From assembly GCA_012729015.1 (NCBI GenBank), contig JAAYDY010000091.1, forward strand, positions 1-37,929: a DNA stretch of 37,929 bases, written 5' to 3'. Numbering within the stretch: the first letter of the stretch is position 1; each line of letters begins with the position of its first letter. This DNA comes from Phycisphaerae bacterium. Lineage in GTDB: Bacteria > Planctomycetota > Phycisphaerae > FEN-1346 > JAACEH01. The position numbers and the translations under genes were made by a program. Shown in pieces: positions 1 to 8,795 of the stretch. The notes beneath the pieces are model-generated. The model ran no database searches and was not told where the DNA came from. It saw only the letters and a program-made list of their open reading frames with translations.

Positions 1-1310
1 CGCTCAGCAAGGAAGTCCGCGAGCAGACTGAGGAACTGATGCGCGGTTCGCGGCCCGCGACCACCGTCTGCTCGTCGTCGCTGGAACTCGGCATCGACAT
101 CGGTTCCGTCAAGTCCGTCGGACAGATCGGCGCTCCGTGGTCGGTCAGTTCGTTGGTGCAGCGCCTCGGCCGCAGCGGCCGGCGCGAGGGCGAGCCGTCG
201 ATCATGCGCGTCTACATTGCCATCGACCGGCCGGACAGTCGGTCAGGGCTCGTTGACCGGCTCTATCCCGATCTGCTCCAGGCCATAGCCCTGACCGAGT
301 TGATGCTCCAGAAGTGGATCGAGCCTCCGGAGATACATGGTCTCGACCTGAGCACCTGCATGCAGCAGGTCCTGAGCGTGCTGGCCGAGACCGGCGGGGT
401 AACGCCAGAGCAACTACATGATGCGTTAGTGACCCGCGGCGCCTTCCGCCAGGTGGACAGCAATCTGCTCTATGATCTTCTGGCGTGCATGAGCACGGCC
501 GACCTGATCGAGGTAATGCCCGACGAAGGGCAGTTGATCCTGGGCCTGGCCGGGCAGAAGATCGTCTCACACTACCAGTTTTACAGTGCCTTCGCCACGC
601 CGGAGGAGTACCGCGTCACCTGCGATGGTAGCCTGATCGGGCTGCTGCCGGCGCTCTTCCTGCCGGCCGAGCGCGATCACGTGATCCTGGCCGCCAGGCG
701 CTGGGAGGTAGTCGGCCTGGACCATGACCGGAGCGAGATTCAGGTTCGCCCTGCCCGCAGCCGCAAACCGCCCAAGTTCCTGGGAGCCGACGGCGACATC
801 CACCCTCGGGTTCGCCAGAAGATGCGCGAGGTGCTGGTCAGCGACACCCCCATCCGCTATCTCAATGACGATGGCGCGGAGATGCTCCGCGAGGCCCGTG
901 CCGCCGCCCGCGCCGCCGCTCTCGGCCAACGGGGCATCCTTCCCACGGGCGACGCCTCGTGCCTCTGGTTCACCTGGACCGGCACGGTCATCCAGCGCAC
1001 GCTGATGGCCATGGCCAAGGCGCTCGACCTCGACGCCCAGGATCGCGGCATCGCCATCGAGTTCCAGCACTCGGCCGACGAAGTCAGGGACCGCCTGCGG
1101 CACTTGTCGGCCAACCCTCCCGCCGCCGTGACGCTGGCAGCGCACGTTCCGACCCGCTTCATCCGCAAGTACGATCTGTATCTGAGCCCCGAACTGCTCA
1201 ACCGCCAACTGGCTGAGTCGCTGCTCGATGTTCCTGGAGCCCTGGACGTGGCATCGACCGTGATATGCCGGACTGACCGAATTCCCGGGGAGGGCGGTCC
1301 ACATGAATGA
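1..1310 (+). CDS. Lhr-type DEAD/DEAH helicase, C-terminal part (5' truncated)
   Basis: The reading frame is open from base 3, so the gene starts outside the window. What remains (about 435 aa) begins in the second RecA-like domain. Motif V is seen as SSLELGIDIG and motif VI as QRLGRSGRR, both typical of superfamily 2 helicases of the Lhr kind. The conserved lead-in LSKEVREQ also fits Lhr. About 350 further residues match the winged-helix and beta-rich region that follows the motor in Lhr proteins. The family unwinds DNA or RNA:DNA duplexes using ATP. The N-terminal Walker motifs are not visible here. The stop lies inside the start of the next gene (8-bp overlap), so the two are translationally coupled. 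The partner is an Abi_C protein, which suggests a defence rather than a housekeeping role; that part is inference. Confidence 0.85.
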   Translation, partial: LSKEVREQTEELMRGSRPATTVCSSSLELGIDIGSVKSVGQIGAPWSVSSLVQRLGRSGRREGEPSIMRVYIAIDRPDSRSGLVDRLYPDLLQAIALTELMLQKWIEPPEIHGLDLSTCMQQVLSVLAETGGVTPEQLHDALVTRGAFRQVDSNLLYDLLACMSTADLIEVMPDEGQLILGLAGQKIVSHYQFYSAFATPEEYRVTCDGSLIGLLPALFLPAERDHVILAARRWEVVGLDHDRSEIQVRPARSRKPPKFLGADGDIHPRVRQKMREVLVSDTPIRYLNDDGAEMLREARAAARAAALGQRGILPTGDASCLWFTWTGTVIQRTLMAMAKALDLDAQDRGIAIEFQHSADEVRDRLRHLSANPPAAVTLAAHVPTRFIRKYDLYLSPELLNRQLAESLLDVPGALDVASTVICRTDRIPGEGGPHE

Positions 1311-2640
1311 CGAGTTTGTCAGCAAAAAGACGCGGAACGAGTTCCGGGAATTCTTAGTGAGCTGGACACTGTGGCAGATAGCAGCCGAGTTCGACGCAGC
1401 TGGAATCTACTGCGACTCGGACTATCAGCCGCCCGAGTCAGGCCAACGGCGGTCCCTGGTGGAGCAGTACTACTACGCCTTGGACTTCACCAATCCGGAA
1501 GACGTTCGCAAGTTGCTGACGGCGTATGGGAACATACTGACGACCGCACTTGATCAGGCGTCTGAATCGTCTCTCGGGAAGGAACAGCAAACGCGAGTTC
1601 GCAGGCAGGTTGAACTACTGGTCGGGTGGTTGAAGCGGGATGGATTCAAGGTCATCGACGGCAAGATCATACCCGCCAGTCCGGAGACCAACCGGTGGTT
1701 CGTCGCGGCGGTGGAACGTGCCATCTCTGAGGTGACGCGCCGGAATATTGCCGATGCGTTGCGTGTAGACGAAATCAACTGGGCAGGCCGTCTGACTGAA
1801 CCGGAGTTCTTGTCAAGGTTATATGACCTTGACGCTCTGCCGTCCACGGACCACAGGTTCCGAGGGGCCGCCGCCGATATCTGGCAACATCGGGTCAACA
1901 ATCCGGATGACTGGCCCATAGACTGGGTTTTCGCGGATTCCAGGTTCGATCTCACGGACGGTCCGGACGAGACCTTTCTTCGGTTCCTGTGTGAGATGGT
2001 TCATCCTGTGGTCCAACCGGATGAACAAGTGGCTCAGTCGCTTGTCACCACATTCAACACGCACTTGGCCGCCGATGGCTGGGAAATCGTCAAGGGCCGG
2101 GAGATCTCCGGCAAGCCGGTATTCGTGGCGCGTCTAGTCCTCTTGGGGGAGGGCCTCGGCGCGAGACAGGTTAAGGCTGTGGCGGAGAAGATTGACGCCG
2201 GTTACGCGCATCGGCAGGCGACCAGAATGGAGCAGGCAGTTGAATCCGACCCGGAACTGGCGATTGGCACTGCGAAAGAATTCGTAGAAACCATCTGCCG
2301 CACCATCCTCTTCGACAGGAAGGTTGCCTGCGGCAAGGCTGACAGTCTGACTGATCTGGTGAAGAAGACAACGAAGGAGCTGAAGCTTGCGCCCGATGAC
2401 ATCCCTGATTCGGCGAAGGCAGCTGAAACGATTCGGATACTGCTGAACAACCTGGCCATGGTCGCCAAGGGGCTCACGGAGCTGCGGAATCCGTACGGAA
2501 CGGGGCATGGCAAGCACGCCCAGGCCCGTGGCCTCCAGCCCCGGCACGCCCGTTTGGCCGCCGGAGCGGCAACGTGCCTGGGCGTGTTCCTCTTCGATAC
2601 CCATGGAGAGCGTGGCCAAGACAAGGTGGGGAATACGTAA
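1303..2640 (+). CDS. Abortive-infection family protein (Abi_C domain)
   Basis: A 445-aa soluble protein with no signal peptide. The last ~115 residues carry the pattern of the abortive infection C-terminal domain (Abi_C): FVETICRTIL, then DDIPDSAKAAETIRILLNNL, then ELRNPYGTGHGK and a helix with RHARLAAGAA. The N-terminal ~320 residues are not recognised; they are Trp/Asp-rich and probably alpha/beta. Abi_C proteins occur in phage defence settings, where the domain is believed to act with a variable N-terminal effector. The ATG overlaps the end of the helicase gene by 8 bp, so both are probably made together. The extreme C-terminus is polar and probably disordered. Function beyond the domain match is inference. 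Confidence 0.8.
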   Translation: MNDEFVSKKTRNEFREFLVSWTLWQIAAEFDAAGIYCDSDYQPPESGQRRSLVEQYYYALDFTNPEDVRKLLTAYGNILTTALDQASESSLGKEQQTRVRRQVELLVGWLKRDGFKVIDGKIIPASPETNRWFVAAVERAISEVTRRNIADALRVDEINWAGRLTEPEFLSRLYDLDALPSTDHRFRGAAADIWQHRVNNPDDWPIDWVFADSRFDLTDGPDETFLRFLCEMVHPVVQPDEQVAQSLVTTFNTHLAADGWEIVKGREISGKPVFVARLVLLGEGLGARQVKAVAEKIDAGYAHRQATRMEQAVESDPELAIGTAKEFVETICRTILFDRKVACGKADSLTDLVKKTTKELKLAPDDIPDSAKAAETIRILLNNLAMVAKGLTELRNPYGTGHGKHAQARGLQPRHARLAAGAATCLGVFLFDTHGERGQDKVGNT

Positions 2641-3449
2641 GCTCTGCGGTAGTGAGTAGGGATGCCTGCCGAGCGGTATTGCAGAGCCACCGCAAGGCCG
2701 CCCTTTGTTCAGGCGAGAGCACGATTCGAAGACCGTTGCCTTTGGCCAGCAATCGTGCCTGTGGTCAAACCCGTCGCGCGTCTGGAAGGTCGATTTCGTA
2801 AGTGATTGATAATCAGCTACTTCTGACATCCACACGCGCTGGGGATGAGTGTGGAAATAACAGAGACAGAGACGCCCAAGAGAGAGATTTTCGGGTGGTT
2901 TGGGGGCAGAATGGGCCAAGCGCGTCAGGATGTACGGGGTACATTACAGCGCGGCAACACACGCAAAAAGCCTTTAGAATAAGGCCCAAATGAGTGGAGT
3001 CCGCTGGTGGTCGCCAGCGGGCCTCGTTCCAACAGAGACGGTGTTTCGAGAAGAAAAATGGTGGTGTGCTATAGCGGGACTGAACTGGCCAGCCGAGACC
3101 TGCGGTTTCCCGCCAATTCGGGCAAGCTGGGCAGGCTGGAACCGCCGAGAACTGGGCCATCGGGGCGTCTCTGAGGTGCCAAGAGACTCGTTGGCACTGC
3201 AATGGCACTGCTTTGGCACCGCAATGGCACTGCAAGCCACGATTTGGCACTGCAATGGCACCGGTGTCATCGTGACGCGGCACCGGTGCCAACGGGCATT
3301 GCGGTATCCAAACGAAGTCCGCCTTGTCCGTACCCCTCCGGCAGCTGGGCATCCGCCATCCAGTTTGAACTGCCAATGGTCGAGTCCCGAGGAGCCTGCG
3401 GTAACACACGGACGTTCCTTGGCCCGCCGGTGAGCTGCGACCAGCCAAG
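2641..3449. other. Gene-free stretch between convergent genes
   Basis: About 0.8 kb lies between the Abi_C gene and the minus-strand lipoprotein, both of which end here. Short open frames exist on both strands, but none has a ribosome site, recognisable motifs or consistent codon use, so I call no gene. It contains a perfect inverted repeat with 6-bp arms and a 3-nt loop (2930-2944), an 11-bp tandem repeat (3191-3264) and a 12-bp perfect palindrome, GGCACCGGTGCC (3279-3290). No intrinsic terminator with a T-run was seen for either flanking gene. Confidence 0.6.
3191..3264. repeat. 11-bp tandem repeat, unit TGGCACTGCAA
   Basis: Five consecutive or nearly consecutive units of TGGCACTGCAA or one-to-two-base variants (TGGCACTGCTT, TGGCACCGCAA), with one 9-bp interruption, plus a partial unit. 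It lies in non-coding DNA and runs into a 12-bp palindrome 15 bp further on that again contains GGCACC. It is too short and has no spacers, so it is not CRISPR. It may be a slipped-strand repeat or a cluster of binding sites. Confidence 0.7.
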
Positions 3450-4874
3450 TCAGCTTGACGTGGCCGTCCGACTCAACCGCATGTAGCACAGACGCTTCGT
3501 GTCCTTGCATTGCCAGACCAGGTGACAGGTACCGTCGCCCGAGGACACCAAATCGAACCAGCCACAGTGATCCAGGTATCGAACGGTCAACTGAGGCAGT
3601 GGCTTTACCTCGCTGAAGCCATCCGGCGTCACGTAGGCGTACTCCCAGGAATTCGTGACTTCATTGCGCATGACGACAATCGCCCCGTCGCCGACGTTGG
3701 CAGCGCGCTGTATCCACCGGCCTTCGCCGAAGTCCAGCCCGCGGCTCCAGACCAGTTCCGTTGGCTTGCCGTCGGCGCCGCAGCGGACATCAACCACCTG
3801 TCCGTATCGCCCGCCGAAGAACAGCAGACGCCGGTCGAGCAGAACCGGACGGTAGTTCATCATGCGCACCGGCTCACCGACCGGGGCCGGGGCCAGAGGG
3901 GAACTCTCGAACTTGACTGTCTGCCATGAAGAGCCGTCCCACAGCGAGATCATCAACGGACGGCCATCGAATTCAACCGGCCTGCAAGTCGCCACGGCCC
4001 AACCCTGCCGGTTGGTGACCACTTCAAGGTCACCAATGTCGCCATAGCCCGAATCAGGCGTAATCTGCCGCGCAGGCCCAAGCCGATTCTGGTCCGCCAC
4101 GGCCGCCCAATATCGCCGCGGCTGGTGGGCGATCATGGCCGGCACATCCCACCATCTCACGCACACATAGTGCCCGAGGGCAAGGTAGTGGCCCGGCATT
4201 TGCGGAAAGGGAACGACTCCCGAGGACGCGAGACTGTCGCGCTGAATGGAGCCCAGGTCGGCGACGGATAGCTGAAATGACTGCTCTTTGGACACGCGGA
4301 GTTCCGAATCGTGCCAGAGGTCGCTCTCGCAACGGTAGGTCGTAATCGTCCCGCTGCTGTCCCGCGTTGCCACGGTGACAAACACCGGTCGGCCTTCGGG
4401 GCCGTTGACGATAGCGGGCAATTCACCAGCGAAGAGCTCGCCTGAGTTGTCCCGACGCTTCCATTGGGCCGCCAGCTTGCCGTCCCCCTGAGGATCGCGC
4501 TGCCATCGCCCATGACGCACCACGGTGAAGACCCGGGAGGCACCCCGTTCCGGCGAGAACGCCCGAAGCCGCCTGGTTGAGGACACGACAACGGTCGAGC
4601 CACCGCTGGTGTCTATCACAGCATCGCCTTCACACGACCAGAGCACGTATGCTGTGCCGCTATCGTCGCCGAATAAGCTCCAGCCGTAGTGGTCTTGAGG
4701 TCTGTCGTCTATCTGCTGCACGGGATCGGCCTCGTAAGGATTCGGCACGTTCATCACCGCATCCGCCGAGGTGAGCATCGCGAAGTCGTCGGCCACGGAG
4801 ACGGACAGGGAGTTGCATCCCCCCGCGGCGACGGCGATGCACCCTGCAAGGATCGCTGACAAGGTTCTTGGCAT
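3450..4874 (-). CDS. Lipoprotein, probable beta-propeller-like, unknown function
   Basis: 474 aa from the ATG at 4874, which has an AGGAGG ribosome site; the open frame upstream has no such signal. The N-terminus is a short lipoprotein signal ending in the lipobox AAGGC, so the mature protein should be lipid-anchored outside the inner membrane. The rest has repeated beta-rich blocks with W/G/D patterns, for example YGWSLFGDDSGTAYVLW near the start and GDGTCHLVWQCKD near the end. This is compatible with a six- or seven-bladed propeller, but no family is recognised. It is the last of three co-directional lipoprotein genes, 25 bp after the previous one. A decayed copy of its 5' region survives 4 kb away (8696-8795). 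Confidence 0.75.
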   Translation of the reverse strand: MPRTLSAILAGCIAVAAGGCNSLSVSVADDFAMLTSADAVMNVPNPYEADPVQQIDDRPQDHYGWSLFGDDSGTAYVLWSCEGDAVIDTSGGSTVVVSSTRRLRAFSPERGASRVFTVVRHGRWQRDPQGDGKLAAQWKRRDNSGELFAGELPAIVNGPEGRPVFVTVATRDSSGTITTYRCESDLWHDSELRVSKEQSFQLSVADLGSIQRDSLASSGVVPFPQMPGHYLALGHYVCVRWWDVPAMIAHQPRRYWAAVADQNRLGPARQITPDSGYGDIGDLEVVTNRQGWAVATCRPVEFDGRPLMISLWDGSSWQTVKFESSPLAPAPVGEPVRMMNYRPVLLDRRLLFFGGRYGQVVDVRCGADGKPTELVWSRGLDFGEGRWIQRAANVGDGAIVVMRNEVTNSWEYAYVTPDGFSEVKPLPQLTVRYLDHCGWFDLVSSGDGTCHLVWQCKDTKRLCYMRLSRTATSS

Positions 4875-4899
4875 GATGGCCTCCTGTTGCTGATCCCTC

Positions 4900-5433
4900 T
4901 CACATGGGTGGCGACGCAGGCTCTCCTTCGCGTTTCGTCGGTTCGGCCCTCTGCAAGGGGTGGGCCTCAAGCTTCTTCCAGACCGTGTTAGACTCCGCCA
5001 TCTCGCGACGAAGCTGATCATCGTCCCACTCTTTGACATCGTAGAAGGTGCCGTCCGCCAGAAAACGAAGGGTAACCACACGCCCTTTGCCCAGGAATGA
5101 GGGCAAGGGGTGATCGCCAGTGCGAATCCGGAGTTTGTATGCGGTCGGTTGATCCCGATCTGCAGGCGGCAGAACTCTCAAGGCAATGGACGTTTGATGC
5201 AGGATGACCAGGGTACAGCGTTCGGGATGAGCGACCTCCATGTAGCCGTGCGGGTCCTCCTTCACCTCGCAACGGACCTCGCGTCCGTCGGCCGGGAAGG
5301 AAAGGTTGACGTTTCCGCTTTCCCCTCGGCGGAGTGCCGCACGGTCCGCGTAGACGAGCTGCGTTGCGCAGCCACAAACCAGAGGAGCCAGTGTAAGAAT
5401 GAGCAGAATCACGGCGTATCGATGTGATCTCAC
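4900..5433 (-). CDS. Small lipoprotein, unknown function
   Basis: 177 aa if started at the GTG at 5433. This start gives a classic signal peptide (RSHRYAVILLILTLAPLVCGC, with the Cys at the lipobox) and has GAGG 8 nt upstream; a longer ATG start at 5496 would put 21 extra residues before the signal. The mature part is a ~100-residue beta-rich domain followed by a charged helix and a Pro/Glu-rich tail (KREGEPASPPM). No family is recognised. It sits 25 bp before the 474-aa lipoprotein gene and is probably co-transcribed with it. Confidence 0.65.
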   Translation of the reverse strand: MRSHRYAVILLILTLAPLVCGCATQLVYADRAALRRGESGNVNLSFPADGREVRCEVKEDPHGYMEVAHPERCTLVILHQTSIALRVLPPADRDQPTAYKLRIRTGDHPLPSFLGKGRVVTLRFLADGTFYDVKEWDDDQLRREMAESNTVWKKLEAHPLQRAEPTKREGEPASPPM

Positions 5434-5558
5434 GTTCGCGTCCTCTCGCGCTAGGATCGTGACTACCACCCATTTCATTTGGCCTTCGTCCAGCAACGTC
5501 GATAATCACAGGGGTCAGCCCGAGCAGACCAAGAATTCGCTCGCATGGCCAGACTACC

Positions 5559-6086
5559 CTAGACGATGTAGATGATCGACCAGTGCCCGTTCTCCAGCTT
5601 GAGAAGCATCTTGTATGGCTTGCTCACGGTGCCGAACGGCGCAGGACGAGTGGTCAGCAGAAGGTGGCTGTTGTCGAGCCATTGCACCCGTCTGGGGGCT
5701 TCCGTCAGCACGGGAGAACTGACGCGCAGAAGTCTGCCGTTCGGGCCCCTGAGCAGTGTGTGGCGAGTCGCCACGTCCACGACGAGGTGCCAAGTGTCAT
5801 CAGGGCTATCGACTACCATCTCGTCTGCCGATGACTGGACCGAAGTGACCGCAGCCACCCCCGACGCACTCAGCACAGCGGGGTCGCCCGCCACACTGTC
5901 GTAGCCAGACCAGTACCGCTCTGAGTCCGAGGTAAGCAAGTCACCTGGTCCACGACCATTGCTGGGCGAAATGGTTGTGGGCCTGCTGGCACTTGAGCTT
6001 ACACGAGATGATGTGCCTTGTTGGCATCCCATGCAAATGGCAAGGAGCAAGCAAGAGGACACAAGGCCGAAGAGCAGGTCGCGCAT
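5559..6086 (-). CDS. Small lipoprotein, unknown function
   Basis: 175 aa from the ATG at 6086, which has AAGGAG 7 nt upstream. The signal peptide MRDLLFGLVSSCLLLAICMGC ends in a lipobox Cys, followed by a Ser/Thr-rich low-complexity linker (~30 residues), as usual for surface lipoproteins. The C-terminal ~110 residues are beta-rich (WHLVVDVATRH, RRVQWLDNSHLLL), and look like part of a beta-propeller or dipeptidyl-peptidase-like blade set. No catalytic residues are identifiable. It is the first gene of the minus-strand lipoprotein run; 125 bp separate it from the next. A TATAAT lies 56 bp upstream of its start. Confidence 0.7.
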   Translation of the reverse strand: MRDLLFGLVSSCLLLAICMGCQQGTSSRVSSSASRPTTISPSNGRGPGDLLTSDSERYWSGYDSVAGDPAVLSASGVAAVTSVQSSADEMVVDSPDDTWHLVVDVATRHTLLRGPNGRLLRVSSPVLTEAPRRVQWLDNSHLLLTTRPAPFGTVSKPYKMLLKLENGHWSIIYIV

Positions 6087-6449
6087 TCGACACTCCTTAG
6101 CGGGCACCCTCAACATTGGGCGGGGCACTGGACGGAAAACGATTATACCCCGTGGCGTCTTCAGGGGCGGTATATTCTGGTGCCTCCACTCGCATTTCCC
6201 CGCCGGGAGGCGCAGCGCCACCTTTGCCCCGTATTTCTCAGGTGGCACCTTGGTAGCGCCGTGCGCGGATGGTCGGCAGAATGGACACGATAGCGATGGT
6301 CAACCAGAGCATTCGCCGACGGTTAGGGCCACGGTTAGGGCGAAAGGGACTTGACCGCCGGGCAAGGATGTGTCAGATTGGCATCTGAAGAGCCCGGCTG
6401 CGTAGCTGAGCAGGCTTCAAATGTGGATTTCGGCTCTTCGGAGGTCCAC
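6087..6449. other. Divergent intergenic region
   Basis: About 360 bp between two divergently transcribed lipoprotein genes. It holds a consensus -10 box for the minus-strand gene and a 12-bp direct repeat (ACGGTTAGGGCC then ACGGTTAGGGCG, 6319-6342). The plus-strand open frame from 6351 continues into the lipoprotein gene, but has no ribosome site before 6440. Confidence 0.5.
6142..6147 (-). promoter_or_regulatory. Putative -10 box for the minus-strand lipoprotein run
   Basis: A perfect TATAAT on the minus strand, 56 bp before the start codon at 6086, in an otherwise GC-rich spacer. No good -35 hexamer is found at 16-18 bp, so the assignment is tentative. Confidence 0.35.
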
Positions 6450-6896
6450 GTGACCCGACCGGCTGTCATTCTGATGGTCCTCGCGTCGCTCATCTGCACG
6501 GGCTGCTCCGGGTCGGCCCCGCCGGGTGACGGGCCGTCTTCCGGCGAACCGGCGGTTGTCGCCCAGCCCGAGCTTGCCCCTCGCGAGCGACGGGCCGAGA
6601 GCTGGCGCACCGGCCCCACCGACTGGGAAACCCTCCTGGAGGCCCGCGTCCGAAAGCTCCTCGACAAGCCTGTCACCATCGAGCAGCTCCGGGTCGCCCT
6701 CGAAGCGATCCCCGACATCGCCTGGACGGTCCAGGAGCAGCCAAGTTTCCACAACGAGCCGCAGATCCGGCTGACTCTCTTAACCCCTTATCAGAAGGGG
6801 TATGAGGGCGGCTACTGCCCCTATCACCTCCTTCTGCGTTGGGCCCCATCGAGCCGGCAGATCACAGAGTACAGCTTTCTCGTCGATTTCAATTAG
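6450..6896 (+). CDS. Small lipoprotein, unknown function
   Basis: 148 aa from the GTG at 6450, chosen because GGAGG lies 5 nt upstream and the signal TRPAVILMVLASLICTGC begins directly there. The upstream in-frame ATG at 6351 would place 33 unrelated residues before the signal. After the lipobox Cys comes a Pro/Gly/Ser linker, then a helical block (WETLLEARVRKLLDKPVTIEQLRVALEAI) and a short beta block ending in FLVDFN. No family is recognised. It precedes the SEL1 lipoprotein gene on the same strand by about 210 bp. Confidence 0.7.
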   Translation: MTRPAVILMVLASLICTGCSGSAPPGDGPSSGEPAVVAQPELAPRERRAESWRTGPTDWETLLEARVRKLLDKPVTIEQLRVALEAIPDIAWTVQEQPSFHNEPQIRLTLLTPYQKGYEGGYCPYHLLLRWAPSSRQITEYSFLVDFN

Positions 6897-7109
6897 CCCG
6901 GCAGCCCCGGATTCTGCCCGCCGACAACCACAAAGGCAAGGCAGCCGGCAGGATGACCGCTTTGCGGCGCCGTGTTGCAGCGATTTCCCTTGTGCACGGA
7001 CCGCAGGCCTCGATAGACTCTTCCAGGAACCAGTTCGAATGGGCCGGATGCCGTCTGCCAAGCGGTCACAGCGCCTGGCGGTATCCCGAGCCACAAGGAG
7101 AGACCAGCG

Positions 7110-8636
7110 GTGGCCACACGAATTCGTGTTCTCCTTCTGGTGGCGGCTGTCGCCGTCCTCGTGGCCGCCTGTGGGATTGGCTTGGCGGCACGTTGGTGGC
7201 CCTCGCCACGGCCTGCCGAGACCCCGGCCCCATCCGAGCCTTTTGCCAACACGCTCACGGCACGTTCGCTGACGCAGGAAGTGACGAAGGTGGAGCCCGA
7301 ACCTGCCGCGCCTGCCGCCGAGTCTTCCGAGCCACCTGCCAGTGCCCCGTCCCCTGAGGCCGAATTGCGGGAATTGGTTGCCAAGGACATGGCCGAGGCC
7401 GCCGGCATGTGGCGTCAGGGCAAAACCTCTGCCGATTACGTGGCCATGGTCGCCGCGGAGCATCTCGCGCTTTGGCAGAAAGCCGACCAGTTGGGACTGC
7501 CTGATGGTTCGTTTCTTCTGGCTGTGTGCTATTCTCGCGGAATAGGCGTGCCTGCGGATCTGGCCAAGTACGTGACGCTCCTCCGCAAGGCGGCCGATGG
7601 AGCTAACGCTGCGGCCCAGAACAACCTGGGTTTTTGCTACCAGAACGGTAAGGGCGTTGGGCGAGACCCATTCGAAGCTACGAAGTGGTACCTTAGGTCT
7701 GCCGAACAAGGGTATGCGGTCGGACAGAACAGCATCGCCTGGTGCTACCAGAACGGCTTCGGTGTCGAAGCCGATGCAGCCGAGGCCGTGAAATGGTATC
7801 TCAAGGCGGCAGACCAGGGATTGGCCAACGCGCAGAACAACCTTGGCGTCTGCTATCGCTATGGCATAGGCGTGGAGGCCAATGAGATCGAGGCGGCGCG
7901 GTGGTACGGTGTGGCCGCTGAGCAGGGCTACGCCACGGCGCAGGACAACATCGGCTGGTACTATCAGCAGGGAATCGGCGTGGCCAAGGACGAGGCCGAG
8001 GCGGTCAGGTGGTACCGCAAGGCGGTTGACCAGGGCTATGTTCCTGCCCAGCTGAAACTGGGTCTCTGTTATGAGAAAGGCATCGGCGTACCGCAAGACG
8101 CGGTCCAGGCCGTCGGTTGGTTCCGAAAGGCTGCCGAAGCAGGCGAGCCATATGCCCAGAACAACTTGGCGAGCTGTTACATGAAGGGATTCGGGCTCCC
8201 CCAGGACTACGATGCGGCCCTGAAATGGATTCACAAGGCAGTCGCGCAAGGCAATCCCGACGCCCAGAGCAACCTTGGCGTCTGCTACCTGAATGGCTTC
8301 GGTGTGGACAAAGACGAGGCCCAAGCCGTGAAATGGTTCCAGAAGGCTGCTGATCAGAACGAAGTCACCGGCGAGTTCAACTTGGCCATGTGCTATGAGA
8401 AGGGACTTGGAGTCGCCAAGGATGAAACGGGAGCAGTGAAGTGGTATCGCAAGGCTGCGGATCAGGGTGACGCCCCTGGACAGCTAGCTCTCGGCCGATG
8501 CTACGAGACAGGGATCGGCGTCGTGGCTGACCGCGATGAAGCCATTCGGTGGTACGAGGCAGCAGCGAAGAACGGGAACACCCAGGCCAAGGAGGCCCTT
8601 GCGAGGCTGAACGGCGATCTGATTGACCCTCCATGA
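7110..8636 (+). CDS. SEL1-repeat lipoprotein
   Basis: 508 aa from a GTG start with AAGGAGAG upstream. The N-terminus is a signal peptide with lipobox (VAVLVAAC), then a Pro/Glu/Ala-rich linker of about 80 residues. From about residue 130 to the end there are ten 36-residue SEL1-like repeats, each of the form AQNNLGxCYxxGxGVxxDxxEAxKWYxKAAxQG. SEL1 repeats are TPR-like alpha-solenoids that act as protein-interaction scaffolds. The lipid anchor puts this one in the cell envelope. It has no enzymatic domain. The next gene downstream converges on it, with the decayed lipoprotein fragment between. Confidence 0.9.
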   Translation: MATRIRVLLLVAAVAVLVAACGIGLAARWWPSPRPAETPAPSEPFANTLTARSLTQEVTKVEPEPAAPAAESSEPPASAPSPEAELRELVAKDMAEAAGMWRQGKTSADYVAMVAAEHLALWQKADQLGLPDGSFLLAVCYSRGIGVPADLAKYVTLLRKAADGANAAAQNNLGFCYQNGKGVGRDPFEATKWYLRSAEQGYAVGQNSIAWCYQNGFGVEADAAEAVKWYLKAADQGLANAQNNLGVCYRYGIGVEANEIEAARWYGVAAEQGYATAQDNIGWYYQQGIGVAKDEAEAVRWYRKAVDQGYVPAQLKLGLCYEKGIGVPQDAVQAVGWFRKAAEAGEPYAQNNLASCYMKGFGLPQDYDAALKWIHKAVAQGNPDAQSNLGVCYLNGFGVDKDEAQAVKWFQKAADQNEVTGEFNLAMCYEKGLGVAKDETGAVKWYRKAADQGDAPGQLALGRCYETGIGVVADRDEAIRWYEAAAKNGNTQAKEALARLNGDLIDPP

Positions 8637-8695
8637 GGCAGATGTGCGCATTCCATGGCGTGCATCCCGCCAGGCCGCTCCCTACGGACACCACA

Positions 8696-8795
8696 CCATC
8701 GTCGCCGAACAAGCTCCAACCGCAATGGCAGTTGCGGCCTGTCGTCTATCTGCGGCACAGGGGGGAGAAGGCCTCACAGGGAATAGGCATTGCCC
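8696..8795 (-). pseudogene. Decayed fragment of the 474-aa lipoprotein gene
   Basis: This ~100-bp stretch aligns by eye with 4662-4760 inside the lipoprotein gene at roughly 75-80% identity, with small indels. On the minus strand one frame gives PQIDDRPQ and another gives GWSLFGDD, both found contiguously in the intact protein as QIDDRPQDHYGWSLFGDD. The two halves are now in different frames, so this is a frameshifted remnant. It fills the gap between the convergent SEL1 and PEP-CTERM genes. Confidence 0.7.

Noticed and set aside
3191..3264. Short CRISPR-like array
   Set aside because: Units of 11 bp are directly adjacent without unique spacers and no cas gene is present.
6780..8324. Long minus-strand open frame (514 aa) opposite the SEL1 gene
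   Set aside because: It mirrors the 36-residue repeats of the SEL1 gene in antisense and has no ribosome site; the plus-strand product is a clear family member.
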